Below are positions 1-7,871 of a stretch of 64,000 bases of DNA, piece by piece. The DNA is from an uncultured Christensenellaceae bacterium (GTDB lineage Bacteria; Bacillota; Clostridia; Christensenellales; UMGS416). Under the pieces are notes generated by a model, which was given only the letters and a program-made list of their open reading frames with translations, was not told the DNA's origin and did not search any database. The stretch covers positions 1-64,000 of the forward strand of contig CALWDW010000048.1 in assembly GCA_944376795.1 (NCBI GenBank). The letters run 5' to 3'. Every line of letters begins with the position of its first letter. Positions within the stretch are counted from its first letter, which is position 1. The position numbers and the translations under genes are program-made.

Positions 1-177
1 ATCAAAGGCTGCGCCACGGAGGATTATTCCGACGTACTCGGCGCAGCCGGGTACATAGAGGAAGAACCCCTGTTACCGGTGGCGTCGTATGTGCCGCCGA
101 TGTGTGATTTAGATTACTATAGCATTGTCCATCCCGCTGTAAGCAAACATCTCCGCACAGTCTATTCCTATACTTGA
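1..177 (+). CDS. Possible 3' end of an unrecognised gene (partial)
   Basis: A reading frame is open from the window edge to a TGA at 175-177, giving a 58-residue C-terminal fragment. The first ~40 codons are GC-rich at the third position, as in neighbouring genes; after about position 125 this bias fades and the frame lies antisense to a conserved stretch of the acetyltransferase remnant. The last ~17 codons may therefore be fortuitous read-through across a rearrangement junction. I do not recognise the product. Confidence 0.25.
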   Translation: MKGCATEDYSDVLGAAGYIEEEPLLPVASYVPPMCDLDYYSIVHPAVSKHLRTVYSYT

Positions 178-364
178 TATAGAACAAATCTCCCCGTTGA
201 TCCAGAAACTTGTACATCGCCTTTAGCAGGTCCAAGTCATAGATCGCGTCTCGGTTATCGACCTGCCGGCAGACATCCCGATCCTGGTACCAAACCAAAG
301 CCGTGGCATAGTTCGGATAGTATGGAACGAGCTGGATTTCTTCATCGACCCTTCGGCGTTGCAT
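90..364 (-). pseudogene. GNAT acetyltransferase remnant, frameshifted and truncated
   Basis: The frame starting at 364 (ATG after GGAGGTG) encodes the N-terminal third of a clostridial GNAT protein: a PYYPNYATALVWYQD segment, then VCRQVDNRD, then FYIKYRNRLCGDVCLQRDG. After about position 130 the family-like sequence stops. In another frame of the same strand NAIVI, a stop and then HRRHIRR follow, resembling the usual AIVI..YQNRHIGRR acetyl-CoA-binding segment. The gene thus appears broken by a frameshift plus stop and cut before its C-terminal half. Family knowledge: these proteins are ~140-150 residues and acetylate small molecules or proteins. Probably non-functional. Confidence 0.6.
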
Positions 365-490
365 CCCACGCACCTCCATGCAATAATTCCAAGTTTTTTC
401 TCACACGCTCTCAAGGCAGCAATAATCTAACAAGAGATCGGCGAATAAGGCCGAAACGCCCCCCAATCTCAGGGGGTTCCGCGTGCATAG

Positions 491-546
491 AAAAAGGCAA
501 AGGCAGCCGGGTGACCGCAGCGCAGCAGTCTCCTTGCCTTTGCCTT
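491..546 (-). terminator. Rho-independent terminator of the lactonase gene
   Basis: A 12-bp perfect inverted repeat (AAGGCAAAGGCA at 494-505, TGCCTTTGCCTT at 535-546) is followed on the minus strand by TTTTTC. It lies ~110 bases beyond the lactonase stop. The rest of 380-653 shows nothing convincing. Confidence 0.65.
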
Positions 547-653
547 CTATTTTCTCAAACAGCGATTTTCCCGCTCAGCTTGCCGCGACTGCCTCTCCGG
601 CATGCCTGGGTTTCCAGGCGCATCCGAACAGTTGACACTGGCGCGCCCCACCC

Positions 654-1715
654 CTAATCCACAGGGACAAACAGGATGCAGGTAGGACCGGGTACCTCAT
701 AACTGTAATCCGTAGGAGAAAGCTTGCCCGTCTCCGGATCCACCGCCAGCACCGAAATGCTGTCGGAACGCTGGTTGGCCACGAACATATACCGACCGGT
801 AGGATCCAGGTCGATGTCCCGGGGGAAGGCGCCGCCGCAGGGCGCGATCTGCACCAAAGTCAGCAAACCATCCTCCCCGATGGCGAATACCGCGATGCTC
901 TCGTGCCCACGGTTGGAGCAGTAGAGGAACCGGCCGTCGGCGCTCATCCGCAGGGCCGCCGCGCCATTGCGCCCGGTATAGTCCTCCGGCAACAGGCTCA
1001 GTGTCTGCTTCAGGGTCAGGGAACCCGTCTTGGCATCCCAGGCCAGCGCGTTGATCCGCGAAGCCAACTCATCAATCACGTAAGCAAAGCCGTTGCTCTT
1101 GTGGAATAGGATATGCCGCGGGCCCTTTCCCTTCTCCAGGGGCAGGGTAAGCTCCTGATCCAGCATCAGGGTGCTGGTCTTCTCGTCCCAGTAGTAGCAC
1201 ATCAGGGTGTCCAGGCCCAGGTCGCAGACCCAAAGCCGGGCATTGTCCGGCGAAAAGGCGGCACAGTGGGCATGGGGGCGCTCCCCTGCCTCTCCATGAT
1301 GGAGGAACAGGGCATTCAAAGGCAGGATAGATCCGTCCTCCGCCAAGCGGAAGGTGGAAACGGTGCCATCATTGTAGTTGGCAGTATAGAGGACATGGCT
1401 GTTCCGGTCCACCGTCAGATAGCAGGGACCACGGCCCAAGGTGAGCTGTTCACTGGTAAGGGTGAGCGCACCCGTCTTGGGGTCGACCTGGTAGCTGGCA
1501 ACGCCGCCACCCTGGCCCTCTTCCCGCCGGTCGGTCTCCAACACGGCATAGACGCGGGTGGCGTCGGGGCCGAGAATGATGTACGAGGGATTCATGGCCT
1601 TTTGGATCAGTGTAAACTTCCCGTCCTTTTCAGGAACCCCATTGTAGGCCATGCCATAAATACCTTTTTCCGGGTCACCGGTGGAGGTGCCCACCTGCAA
1701 AAGCCACTGGCTCAT
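654..1715 (-). CDS. Lactonase family beta-propeller protein (6-phosphogluconolactonase-like)
   Basis: 353 residues, the usual length for the Pgl/YbhE-type lactonase family (PF10282). Repeated blade motifs are visible, for example TANYNDGTVSTF, CSNRGHESIAVF and VANQRSDSISVL, each followed by a DPxTG-type turn. The family forms a seven-bladed propeller; characterised members hydrolyse 6-phosphogluconolactone or related sugar lactones, but the substrate cannot be told from sequence. No signal peptide, so cytoplasmic. The ATG at 1715 is preceded by AAAGGAAAGAAGGT at normal spacing. It lies 94 bases downstream of fabV on the same strand; a functional link is not obvious, and lactone hydrolysis would fit the sugar-oxidation genes elsewhere in the window. 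Confidence 0.85.
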   Translation of the reverse strand: MSQWLLQVGTSTGDPEKGIYGMAYNGVPEKDGKFTLIQKAMNPSYIILGPDATRVYAVLETDRREEGQGGGVASYQVDPKTGALTLTSEQLTLGRGPCYLTVDRNSHVLYTANYNDGTVSTFRLAEDGSILPLNALFLHHGEAGERPHAHCAAFSPDNARLWVCDLGLDTLMCYYWDEKTSTLMLDQELTLPLEKGKGPRHILFHKSNGFAYVIDELASRINALAWDAKTGSLTLKQTLSLLPEDYTGRNGAAALRMSADGRFLYCSNRGHESIAVFAIGEDGLLTLVQIAPCGGAFPRDIDLDPTGRYMFVANQRSDSISVLAVDPETGKLSPTDYSYEVPGPTCILFVPVD

Positions 1716-1809
1716 GGTAATACCTTCTTTCCTTTGTTAGGTTGGGGCCGTAACGACGTCCTCATATTACACCCATCCGGCACAAAGCGCCATGGACGGA
1801 TTTGCCTCC

Positions 1810-2988
1810 CTAAAGCACCGGCCCCATGGGATCGCACTCGGCCTCATAGTCCACGCCGGGAACGCCAAAGCCAAAGAGCCGGAGAAAGTCCGCCCGATAG
1901 CCGGCCAGGTCGGCATACTGCTCCAGCGTGTCGGTATCAATGCGCGCCCAGGCTTCATGAACCCGCGCCTGCACATCTTCCCGGAGCTCCCAATCGTCCA
2001 CACGGGCCCGGTTCTGGGCGTCCAGCGGGACGGTTTCCTTGGATAGGAAATTCTGCAGCAGCCGAATCTCCTGCTCGATGCAGCCCTCATGGCAGCCCAG
2101 TTCCTTCATGGTCTTGTAGAGGATGGCGATATACAGAGGGACCACCGGAATCGCCGAGCTGGCCTGGGTCACCAACGCCTTATTGATCACCGTGAAAGCC
2201 ACGCCTCCCAACGGCGCCAGGCGACGGGTAATCTCCCGGGCGGCCTTTTCGATATCCTCCTTGGCGCGGCCAATGGTGCCCTGTGTATAGATGGCCTCGG
2301 TGAGATCCGGCCCCAGATACGAGCGTGCAAAAGTACGGACCCCAGGCGCCAAGACCCCGGCCGTCTGCAAAGCGTCCATCCAGAGGATCCAATCATCTCC
2401 GCCCATTACGGCACGGGTCCCCTCGATCTCTTCGGGCGTGGCGGGTTCCACGGTCACCTGATCCACCACGGCCTTGTCCACGTCAATGTTCTTATTCGTA
2501 AACGGAGCGCCAATGGGCTTGATGACCGAATGGTACCGCTCCCCGGTATCCGGATCCACCCGCACCGGAGAGGCAATGGAGTAGACCACACAGTCCACCT
2601 GGCCCAAGTGTTCTCGAATGGCTGCAATTGCCTCTTGCTTCATCCCATGGGAAAAGGCGTCCCCATTCAGGCTGACCGCCGTATAGCCGTCCCGGGCCGC
2701 ATAGGCCTGGAAGGCCTGGGTGTTATACCACCCCGCTGTCCCTGTGCGGGTAGCCGTAGGTTCCTTATCATAGGCCACGCCTACCGTAGCCGCCCCGGCG
2801 CCCCAAGTCGCGGCAATACGACAGGACAAGCCATATCCCGTGGAACTTCCGATGATCAGCATGCGCTTGGGCATCTCCACCGACAGCTGAGTTTTGACCT
2901 TTTCAATCTGGGCGGCCACATTGGCGGCACAGCCCTGGGGATGCGCGGTAGTACATATGAATCCTCGAACGCGAGGCCGAATAATCAT
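1810..2988 (-). CDS. fabV: Enoyl-[acyl-carrier-protein] reductase FabV / trans-2-enoyl-CoA reductase
   Basis: 392 residues. Starts MIIRPRVRGFICTTAHPQG, the hallmark N-terminus of the FabV/TER family. The NADH-binding loop GSSTGYGLSCR is near residue 48 and the Tyr-x8-Lys catalytic pair lies in AIYTQGTIGRAK. Reduces trans-2-enoyl-ACP or enoyl-CoA in fatty acid synthesis; FabV enzymes are typically triclosan-tolerant, and TER homologues serve butyrate/crotonyl-CoA reduction, so the carrier is not decided here. Two ATGs sit at the 5' end; the one at 2988 is chosen because GGAGG lies 6 bases before it, while the ATG at 2994 overlaps the ribosome-binding site. Own promoter at 3019-3047. Confidence 0.93.
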   Translation of the reverse strand: MIIRPRVRGFICTTAHPQGCAANVAAQIEKVKTQLSVEMPKRMLIIGSSTGYGLSCRIAATWGAGAATVGVAYDKEPTATRTGTAGWYNTQAFQAYAARDGYTAVSLNGDAFSHGMKQEAIAAIREHLGQVDCVVYSIASPVRVDPDTGERYHSVIKPIGAPFTNKNIDVDKAVVDQVTVEPATPEEIEGTRAVMGGDDWILWMDALQTAGVLAPGVRTFARSYLGPDLTEAIYTQGTIGRAKEDIEKAAREITRRLAPLGGVAFTVINKALVTQASSAIPVVPLYIAILYKTMKELGCHEGCIEQEIRLLQNFLSKETVPLDAQNRARVDDWELREDVQARVHEAWARIDTDTLEQYADLAGYRADFLRLFGFGVPGVDYEAECDPMGPVL

Positions 2989-3018
2989 GGTCATCCTCCT
3001 CGAAATGATTTCCCTGCT

Positions 3019-3047
3019 ATTGTATCACGCGGAGAAGCGGGTGACAA
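3019..3047 (-). promoter_or_regulatory. Sigma-A type promoter of fabV
   Basis: On the minus strand TTGTCA, a 17-base spacer, then TACAAT. Transcription would start about 25 bases upstream of the fabV ATG. Confidence 0.7.
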
Positions 3048-3303
3048 GGCGAGATAGCACAGCCAGGCTAACATTCCCCCTGCAGCGCTCCTCCCCGTCG
3101 TGAGGAGCCCAGGGGCCCCCGCCGGTTGGCAAATACAGGCAATAGCGTGACCCAGCGCCGCAGGTGGAGACAGCAGGACAAGCCAGAGCCTCTCCACAGG
3201 TTCTGCGAGAAATGGCGCTCCAAGGATCTGGCAAACAGCAAAGCCGCCTCAGCTGCCAAAATATACAAATAGGTTGCCATCCAAGGCCGCCATTTTGCGC
3301 TGC

Positions 3304-3330
3304 AAAAGGCGCCCCGGGTTGGGGCGCCTT
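3304..3330 (-). terminator. Terminator of the NYN-domain gene
   Basis: Perfect 10-bp stem AAGGCGCCCC / GGGGCGCCTT with a 5-base loop. On the minus strand it runs into TTTTGC, 20 bases beyond the stop codon. Confidence 0.8.
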
Positions 3331-3348
3331 CGCAGTTTGAGCGCTGAG

Positions 3349-5109
3349 CTATTCGTCCTTTTTTTCAGGAGCTTCCGCGGCGGGCTTTTCTTCCGTCTTC
3401 TTCTTAGCGGGCGCTCGGCGGGGACGCGGCTTGGCTGCAGGCTTCTCCGCCTTGGCTTCCTCGGCCTTGGCGGGCTTTTCGGTTTTGGCCTCCTCGGCCT
3501 TGGCAGGCTTTTCCTCGGCCTTCTTCTTGGCCGGTGCACGGCGGGGACGCGGCTTGGCTGCAGGCTTCTCCGCCTTAGCCTCCTGGGGCTTGTCGGAAGC
3601 CTCTTCGGCCTTCTCCGTCTCCTGTGCCAAAGGAACAGGCATCACAACCGTCTTCTCCTCTGTCGCAGCCTTCTCTTCGGGAGCCGAAGTCTCCGGCTTG
3701 GCCTCCGCAGGAACCGCTTCAGCAGGAGCGGGCGCGGGCTCCGCAGGCTGGACTTGGGGCTTCATCCGCAGATAGTAAGCCCGTCCGCCCGTCTGGGTCT
3801 GCCGTGCATCCAATTCCAGCTCATCCGCGTTTTTCACCAGCGTAATCAGGCGGCTGTACCGGTACTGGCTGGGATGGAAGTCGGGCATCTTCTTGTGCAG
3901 CTGGCTGTCCACCCGGGTCAAGGACGTCCAGCCCTCGGCATCATGGTCTTCCCCAATGATTTGGGTGATGACCTCCACCAAGGCGGCCATGCTCACCGGC
4001 GCCTGGGTCGGAAGCGGCTGTACCTCCGTTTTAACCGGTGCGCTAGGCTGCTCCTCCTTCACCCGCTGCGCCGCAGGCGCTTCCGCAGCCTTGGCAGCCG
4101 GAGCGGCAGGCGCCGAAACGGCGGGCGCCTCTACCCCTGCGGGACGCACCAGGCGCGGCACCATGCCCGGCTTAGACTTAGCCTGGGGCTTCTCCTCCTT
4201 CTTGGGAAGCTTCGTCTCCACCGGGGTGCTCAGAGAGGGAACCAGCATCGGCTTCAAATTGGAAGGCAGGTGTACCGGGGAGGCCTTCTCTCGAACCGGC
4301 GGCTCTTCCTGGAGAAGGCGTGGTGTAGTTTCCTCGCGAGGCGCCGGGGCCGCGGTGCGGAAAGGTACGCGAACGGCCGGCCGTTCCTCCCGCGGAGCAG
4401 GCGAAGGCACGGGCACAGGCACAGGCTCCGGCGCAGAAACCGGGGCCGGTGCGGCGGCAGCCGGTACGGCAGGCGCCGCCGCCTGCGTCTGGGGCTTAGG
4501 CGCCGGCGCAGGCTCCTCGCTGCGGCGCACCGGGGAGGGCAGCTCCGTCTCCGCCTCATAGGCGCGGCCGCCCCGGCGGCGGGAAGCCCCTCGGGAGAAT
4601 CCCCCGCGGGCACGCGGCGCCGCAATGGGTTCCACCGGGATGGTATGGGCCACAGTGGGGACAGGGCCGGAGCCCATGGTCTCGGTGTAAATGAAATGAT
4701 CGCACGCCGTTACAAAGGATTTATGGCTCTTTCTCTCTCCGATTCCCACCACAAACATACCGCCCTGGCGCAGGCGGATAACCAAGGGCGTAAAGTCGGC
4801 GTCACTGGTGACGATGCAGAATCCCGTAACCTTGCCGCTCTGGTAAATCTCCAGCGCATCAATGAGCAGGGCAAAATCCGAGGAATTCTTCCCGGGGGTG
4901 TAGTTGAACTGCTGGATGGGCGTAATGGCATACCGCAGCAGGCAATTCTTCCAATTGCTGTTATGCGGGTTCGTCCAGTCCGCATAGATCCGCACCACAA
5001 CCGGGTCTCCCAGCTGACTGACCTCACGCATGATGGTATCGATATGGGCGCGGGAGACATTCTCCCCGTCGATCAATACCGCCAATTTGTGATTTTCAGA
5101 TAAAAGCAT
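3349..5109 (-). CDS. NYN-domain (LabA/DUF88-type) protein with OST-HTH/LOTUS domain and basic repeat tail
   Basis: 586 residues from the ATG at 5109, which has GGAG 6 bases upstream; an upstream in-frame ATG at 5121 has no good site. Residues ~8-150 are a NYN/PIN-like nuclease domain: VLIDGENVS supplies one acidic patch and IVTSDADFTPLVIRLRQGG another. A long Pro/Ala/Glu-rich linker follows, then near residues ~370-450 an OST-HTH/LOTUS module (WTSLTRVDSQLHKKMPDF ... YRYSRLITLVKNADELEL). The C-terminus (~130 residues) is a Lys/Ala/Pro tail with two copies of KPAAKPRPRRAPAKKK. Family knowledge: NYN plus LOTUS proteins are thought to bind and cleave RNA; the substrate is unknown. Lies 100 bases downstream of the LicD-like gene, same direction. 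Confidence 0.85.
   Translation of the reverse strand: MLLSENHKLAVLIDGENVSRAHIDTIMREVSQLGDPVVVRIYADWTNPHNSNWKNCLLRYAITPIQQFNYTPGKNSSDFALLIDALEIYQSGKVTGFCIVTSDADFTPLVIRLRQGGMFVVGIGERKSHKSFVTACDHFIYTETMGSGPVPTVAHTIPVEPIAAPRARGGFSRGASRRRGGRAYEAETELPSPVRRSEEPAPAPKPQTQAAAPAVPAAAAPAPVSAPEPVPVPVPSPAPREERPAVRVPFRTAAPAPREETTPRLLQEEPPVREKASPVHLPSNLKPMLVPSLSTPVETKLPKKEEKPQAKSKPGMVPRLVRPAGVEAPAVSAPAAPAAKAAEAPAAQRVKEEQPSAPVKTEVQPLPTQAPVSMAALVEVITQIIGEDHDAEGWTSLTRVDSQLHKKMPDFHPSQYRYSRLITLVKNADELELDARQTQTGGRAYYLRMKPQVQPAEPAPAPAEAVPAEAKPETSAPEEKAATEEKTVVMPVPLAQETEKAEEASDKPQEAKAEKPAAKPRPRRAPAKKKAEEKPAKAEEAKTEKPAKAEEAKAEKPAAKPRPRRAPAKKKTEEKPAAEAPEKKDE
3411..3590. repeat. Two in-frame copies of a basic-tail repeat inside the NYN gene
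   Basis: A ~45-base block beginning GGCGGGGACGCGGCTTGG occurs near 3418 and again near 3540, flanked by further KPAKAEEAK-type units. It encodes the duplicated Lys/Arg/Pro-rich tail motif. It is coding repetition, not a mobile or CRISPR repeat. Confidence 0.75.
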
Positions 5110-5209
5110 ATGTTTCTCCATCGTTCTCACGGAACCGGCCCAGGACCAGCCAGTCCAAGGGTACGGGCAAAGCAAAGGGCACGCCTGACGCGCGGCACCT
5201 TCCAACCCG

Positions 5210-6169
5210 TTAAGACTCGTCTTCCTGATCTATTTCCGGCATCTGGGATATGGTCAGCTCCACAGCATGCCGGCCCCGCTGTTCAGGAGGCGGCGGGGTC
5301 ATATAGGTATCGCCATACAGTCTGCGCAGCACGGCGTCGGTCTCCCTGGGAATCGGGAAGCGGCGTCCTTCAAAGCTCGCGTACCGCACAGGGAATATTT
5401 CGGCCAACGGGTATACGAAGTTCCGCCAAGGAAGCTCAAAGCCATAGCCGATTAAAATGGTTGGCTCCCTATGCGCCTTCCGTACCGCGCCGGGCAGGAG
5501 CCGTCGGATGATATGCGGATACCAGTTGGCATCCACGCGGCTGACCAGGCGGAGAAAGGGAACCAGGCACTTCATCACCTTGGACTTCCAGCCGACAAAG
5601 CCCTCGCCATGGCCGCCCCAGCGAACGGCAGCATCACAGTAGTACAGCGTCTTGCTCAGCCTATAGCGCCAGAGCGGCGGCGTACCTGTAATGTTGTACC
5701 GGTCAAAGGGCAGGATGTCTACGAAGACACCCCCCCCTTTTTGATCGCCCAATTCCTTCAGCACACTGTAGCGATAACGCACACGGCAGATCGTGCGGGA
5801 AATTTTCTCATCCAGGAAAAAATACTCCAGGTAGAGATCCTCCGGCAAAGATTGGGGCGCTACGCGGATAAAGCTGTCAAAATCCTCGCGCAGCATACCA
5901 ATATCGGCATCGTCATCCCAGGGGATAAATCCCTTATGACGCACCGCGCCCAAAAGCGTCCCCGCATCCAGCCACCAAGCAATGTTGTGCCGCTCACACA
6001 GTTTGTCGATCTCAGTCATGATGTACAGCATAATATGCTGTGCTTTACGGATATCGCTTGTCTCTTCCACCGGAGAAGAGGGCTGGGAATTTCCTACAAG
6101 GTTCGGCTCCACAGGGAGTCCCTCACTTTCTGTCGCACGCAACCATACCTGGCCCGTACACTGCCGCAC
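5210..6169 (-). CDS. LicD family protein (phosphotransferase / nucleotidyltransferase fold)
   Basis: 319 residues from a GTG at 6169 (AGGATGG ~8 bases upstream; start uncertain). The LicD signature is clear near residues 65-95: WWLDAGTLLGAVRHKGFIPW followed by DDDADIGM, which contains the metal-binding aspartates. FVDILPFD farther on is also typical. LicD-family proteins transfer phosphocholine or other phospho-groups to teichoic acids, capsules or glycoproteins; the acceptor cannot be inferred. No signal peptide or membrane segment, so it would act in the cytosol on lipid-linked glycans. The gene stands alone apart from the downstream NYN gene; no other glycan-assembly genes are nearby. Confidence 0.85.
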   Translation of the reverse strand: MRQCTGQVWLRATESEGLPVEPNLVGNSQPSSPVEETSDIRKAQHIMLYIMTEIDKLCERHNIAWWLDAGTLLGAVRHKGFIPWDDDADIGMLREDFDSFIRVAPQSLPEDLYLEYFFLDEKISRTICRVRYRYSVLKELGDQKGGGVFVDILPFDRYNITGTPPLWRYRLSKTLYYCDAAVRWGGHGEGFVGWKSKVMKCLVPFLRLVSRVDANWYPHIIRRLLPGAVRKAHREPTILIGYGFELPWRNFVYPLAEIFPVRYASFEGRRFPIPRETDAVLRRLYGDTYMTPPPPEQRGRHAVELTISQMPEIDQEDES

Positions 6170-6581
6170 CGGCGAACCATCCTGTGGGACTTCGTCCCGG
6201 CTTCACCGCGTGCGCAGCGCACCTGGCCGCTGCGGAAACCATTCCGTAGCGCTATCATTCTACACGAAAACTTGAAGAGCGTCAACCGGGGGAATATTTT
6301 CCCTGGAGGAAAATTACCTGAGTTTTGGCTCAAAATCCTGCAAAGTAGCAAAAGATCGCCGCTTTTGCGCAGAAAATACGCACCGGATTTCTTTCGCCTC
6401 ATCGGTAGCGCGCATGCTGCGGCTCCCGGCGCATCCATTGTGCGGAAATCTCTCGCAGTCTTTCCAGCCGTCGCATCCCGCAGCCTTTCTCTCTTTCCAT
6501 CACCGCCGGCACAGTTCCTCCGGTAAAAAAAGAAGACTGCCGAAGCCATCGGCAGCCTTCTTACGATTGGAAATCTCTTAT
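6170..6581. other. Intergenic region upstream of the LicD-like gene
   Basis: 412 bases. The right end (6525-6562) is the terminator of the foldase gene. The remaining ~350 bases probably contain the promoter and leader of the LicD-like gene, but I see no convincing hexamer pair or RNA motif. Confidence 0.4.
6525..6562 (-). terminator. Terminator of the purR-to-foldase operon
   Basis: On the minus strand GAAGGCTGCCGA, a short loop, then TCGGCAGTCTTC, followed by seven T residues. Placed ~20 bases after the foldase stop codon. One of the clearest terminators in the window. Confidence 0.9.
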
Positions 6582-7826
6582 CTAGGAAAGGCGGTCCGCA
6601 TACGTCACAACTTCCAGTTCCTCCCGCCACTGCTCAATCTGGGTGCTGTAAGCCTCGCTCCGCAGATCGGACAGCGTCAGCTCTTCAATCTCATCGCGCA
6701 CAGAATCCAGGGACACCGCGCCGACAGGGATGGCTTCCTCGTAGCGAATGATATGGATACCCACATCGGTCACTACAGTGGTAATCCCTCCCACCGCTTC
6801 AATGGCCATGGCTCCATCCCGGAATTCGGTCATGTACTGGGTAGTGCTGGCCGTGACGATATAGCCGTCAGGATTGGTGGTCTTCCCTGGATCATCGCTC
6901 ATTTCCTGCATCACCGTGTCAAAGACAGCGGCGTCAGAGCCATCGCCGATGGCCTCCATCACCTCGTCCACCCGATCCTGCAGGGCAGCCGCAGCCTCGT
7001 CCCGGAGCGCATCCGCCGTTTCATCGGCGTCGTCTTCGCCACTGTTGCGGGCTTCGGAGATGGCGGTCTTGTCCTCTTCGGAGAAACCCACCAGGATGTG
7101 CTTCACCCGGCGTGCCTCCTCGGGATAGTAGTAGATGGTGCTGCCATAGAACATGTCATACTCAAAGTTGGAAGCGTCCTCCTCGTAGCTGGTCTTTGCC
7201 TCGCTGACAGCGGTATCATAAGTGGCCTGGATCTGCTCCTCGGTGGCGGTGATATCGCCAGTGATGGAGTCATAGAGCTTCTCGGTCATAAGCTGCTCGG
7301 TATAAACGCCGCGGATATAATCATCCGTATACCCATTCTCTTCCCGCATAGCGGCAATGCGCGTTTCCACCTCTTGGGCGATCTCTTCCTCGGTAAGCTC
7401 CGCGCTGGCATCCTCGCTCTGCACCGTACTGGTAAAGCTGGACGTCCACGTATCCATCAAATCGCTGATGCTCTGGTCGATCTCAGCCTCCTCATCGGCC
7501 GACAGCTGATCGTACCCCAGCTCTCGCGCTTTAATCAGCTCGATCTTGCTGTTGACCAGCATCTCCAGCACCTGCTCCCGGAAGGTGTCGGCAATGTCTG
7601 CATAATCCTCAGACTCCAGATCCTCTGCCGTCATTCCATAGCTGGCCAGGGTGGTATTCAACGCGTCCAGGAACTCCGCCTTCAGGATATCCTCGCCGCC
7701 CACTGTCGCCACCACCTGGGCGGCGTCGCGATCAGCGTTCTTCTCCACAATGTTGCAGCCGCTCAGCAGCAGCATCAGGCCCAGGGCCAGGGCCATCCAT
7801 GCGGTTTTTCTCTTCACGAAATCCAT
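6582..7826 (-). CDS. PrsA/SurA-like peptidylprolyl isomerase lipoprotein (extracytoplasmic foldase)
   Basis: 414 residues. N-terminal lipoprotein signal with lipobox LLSGC (Cys ~24), so anchored to the outer face of the membrane. Residues ~35-200 look like a SurA-N chaperone region (AQVVATVGGEDILKAEFLD...), and residues ~245-400 a parvulin-type PpiC region (ARRVKHILVGF ... TVVTDVGIHIIRYEEA). Family role: folding of secreted proteins at the membrane-wall interface. Very acidic overall. The ATG at 7826 is chosen over the TTG just before it; AAAGGA lies close upstream. Last gene of the mfd operon, an arrangement common in Firmicutes, where a foldase often follows mfd. Confidence 0.88.
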   Translation of the reverse strand: MDFVKRKTAWMALALGLMLLLSGCNIVEKNADRDAAQVVATVGGEDILKAEFLDALNTTLASYGMTAEDLESEDYADIADTFREQVLEMLVNSKIELIKARELGYDQLSADEEAEIDQSISDLMDTWTSSFTSTVQSEDASAELTEEEIAQEVETRIAAMREENGYTDDYIRGVYTEQLMTEKLYDSITGDITATEEQIQATYDTAVSEAKTSYEEDASNFEYDMFYGSTIYYYPEEARRVKHILVGFSEEDKTAISEARNSGEDDADETADALRDEAAAALQDRVDEVMEAIGDGSDAAVFDTVMQEMSDDPGKTTNPDGYIVTASTTQYMTEFRDGAMAIEAVGGITTVVTDVGIHIIRYEEAIPVGAVSLDSVRDEIEELTLSDLRSEAYSTQIEQWREELEVVTYADRLS

Positions 7827-7871
7827 CAATCCTTTCTACCATGGCTTTACGCCATAACAAATGTTATTATA

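Larger units (their letters stand above)
2989..3348. other. Intergenic region with fabV promoter and NYN-gene terminator
   Basis: 360 bases without a gene. It holds the fabV promoter on the left and the terminator of the NYN-domain gene on the right. Between them (3048-3303) I see no RNA motif or conserved frame. Confidence 0.5.

Noticed and set aside
3411..3590. Direct repeats as possible mobile or CRISPR units
   Set aside because: In-frame duplications encoding a Lys/Pro-rich tail.
3274..5103. 609-codon plus-strand frame rich in Leu/Gly/Arg
   Set aside because: Antisense shadow of the low-complexity NYN gene.
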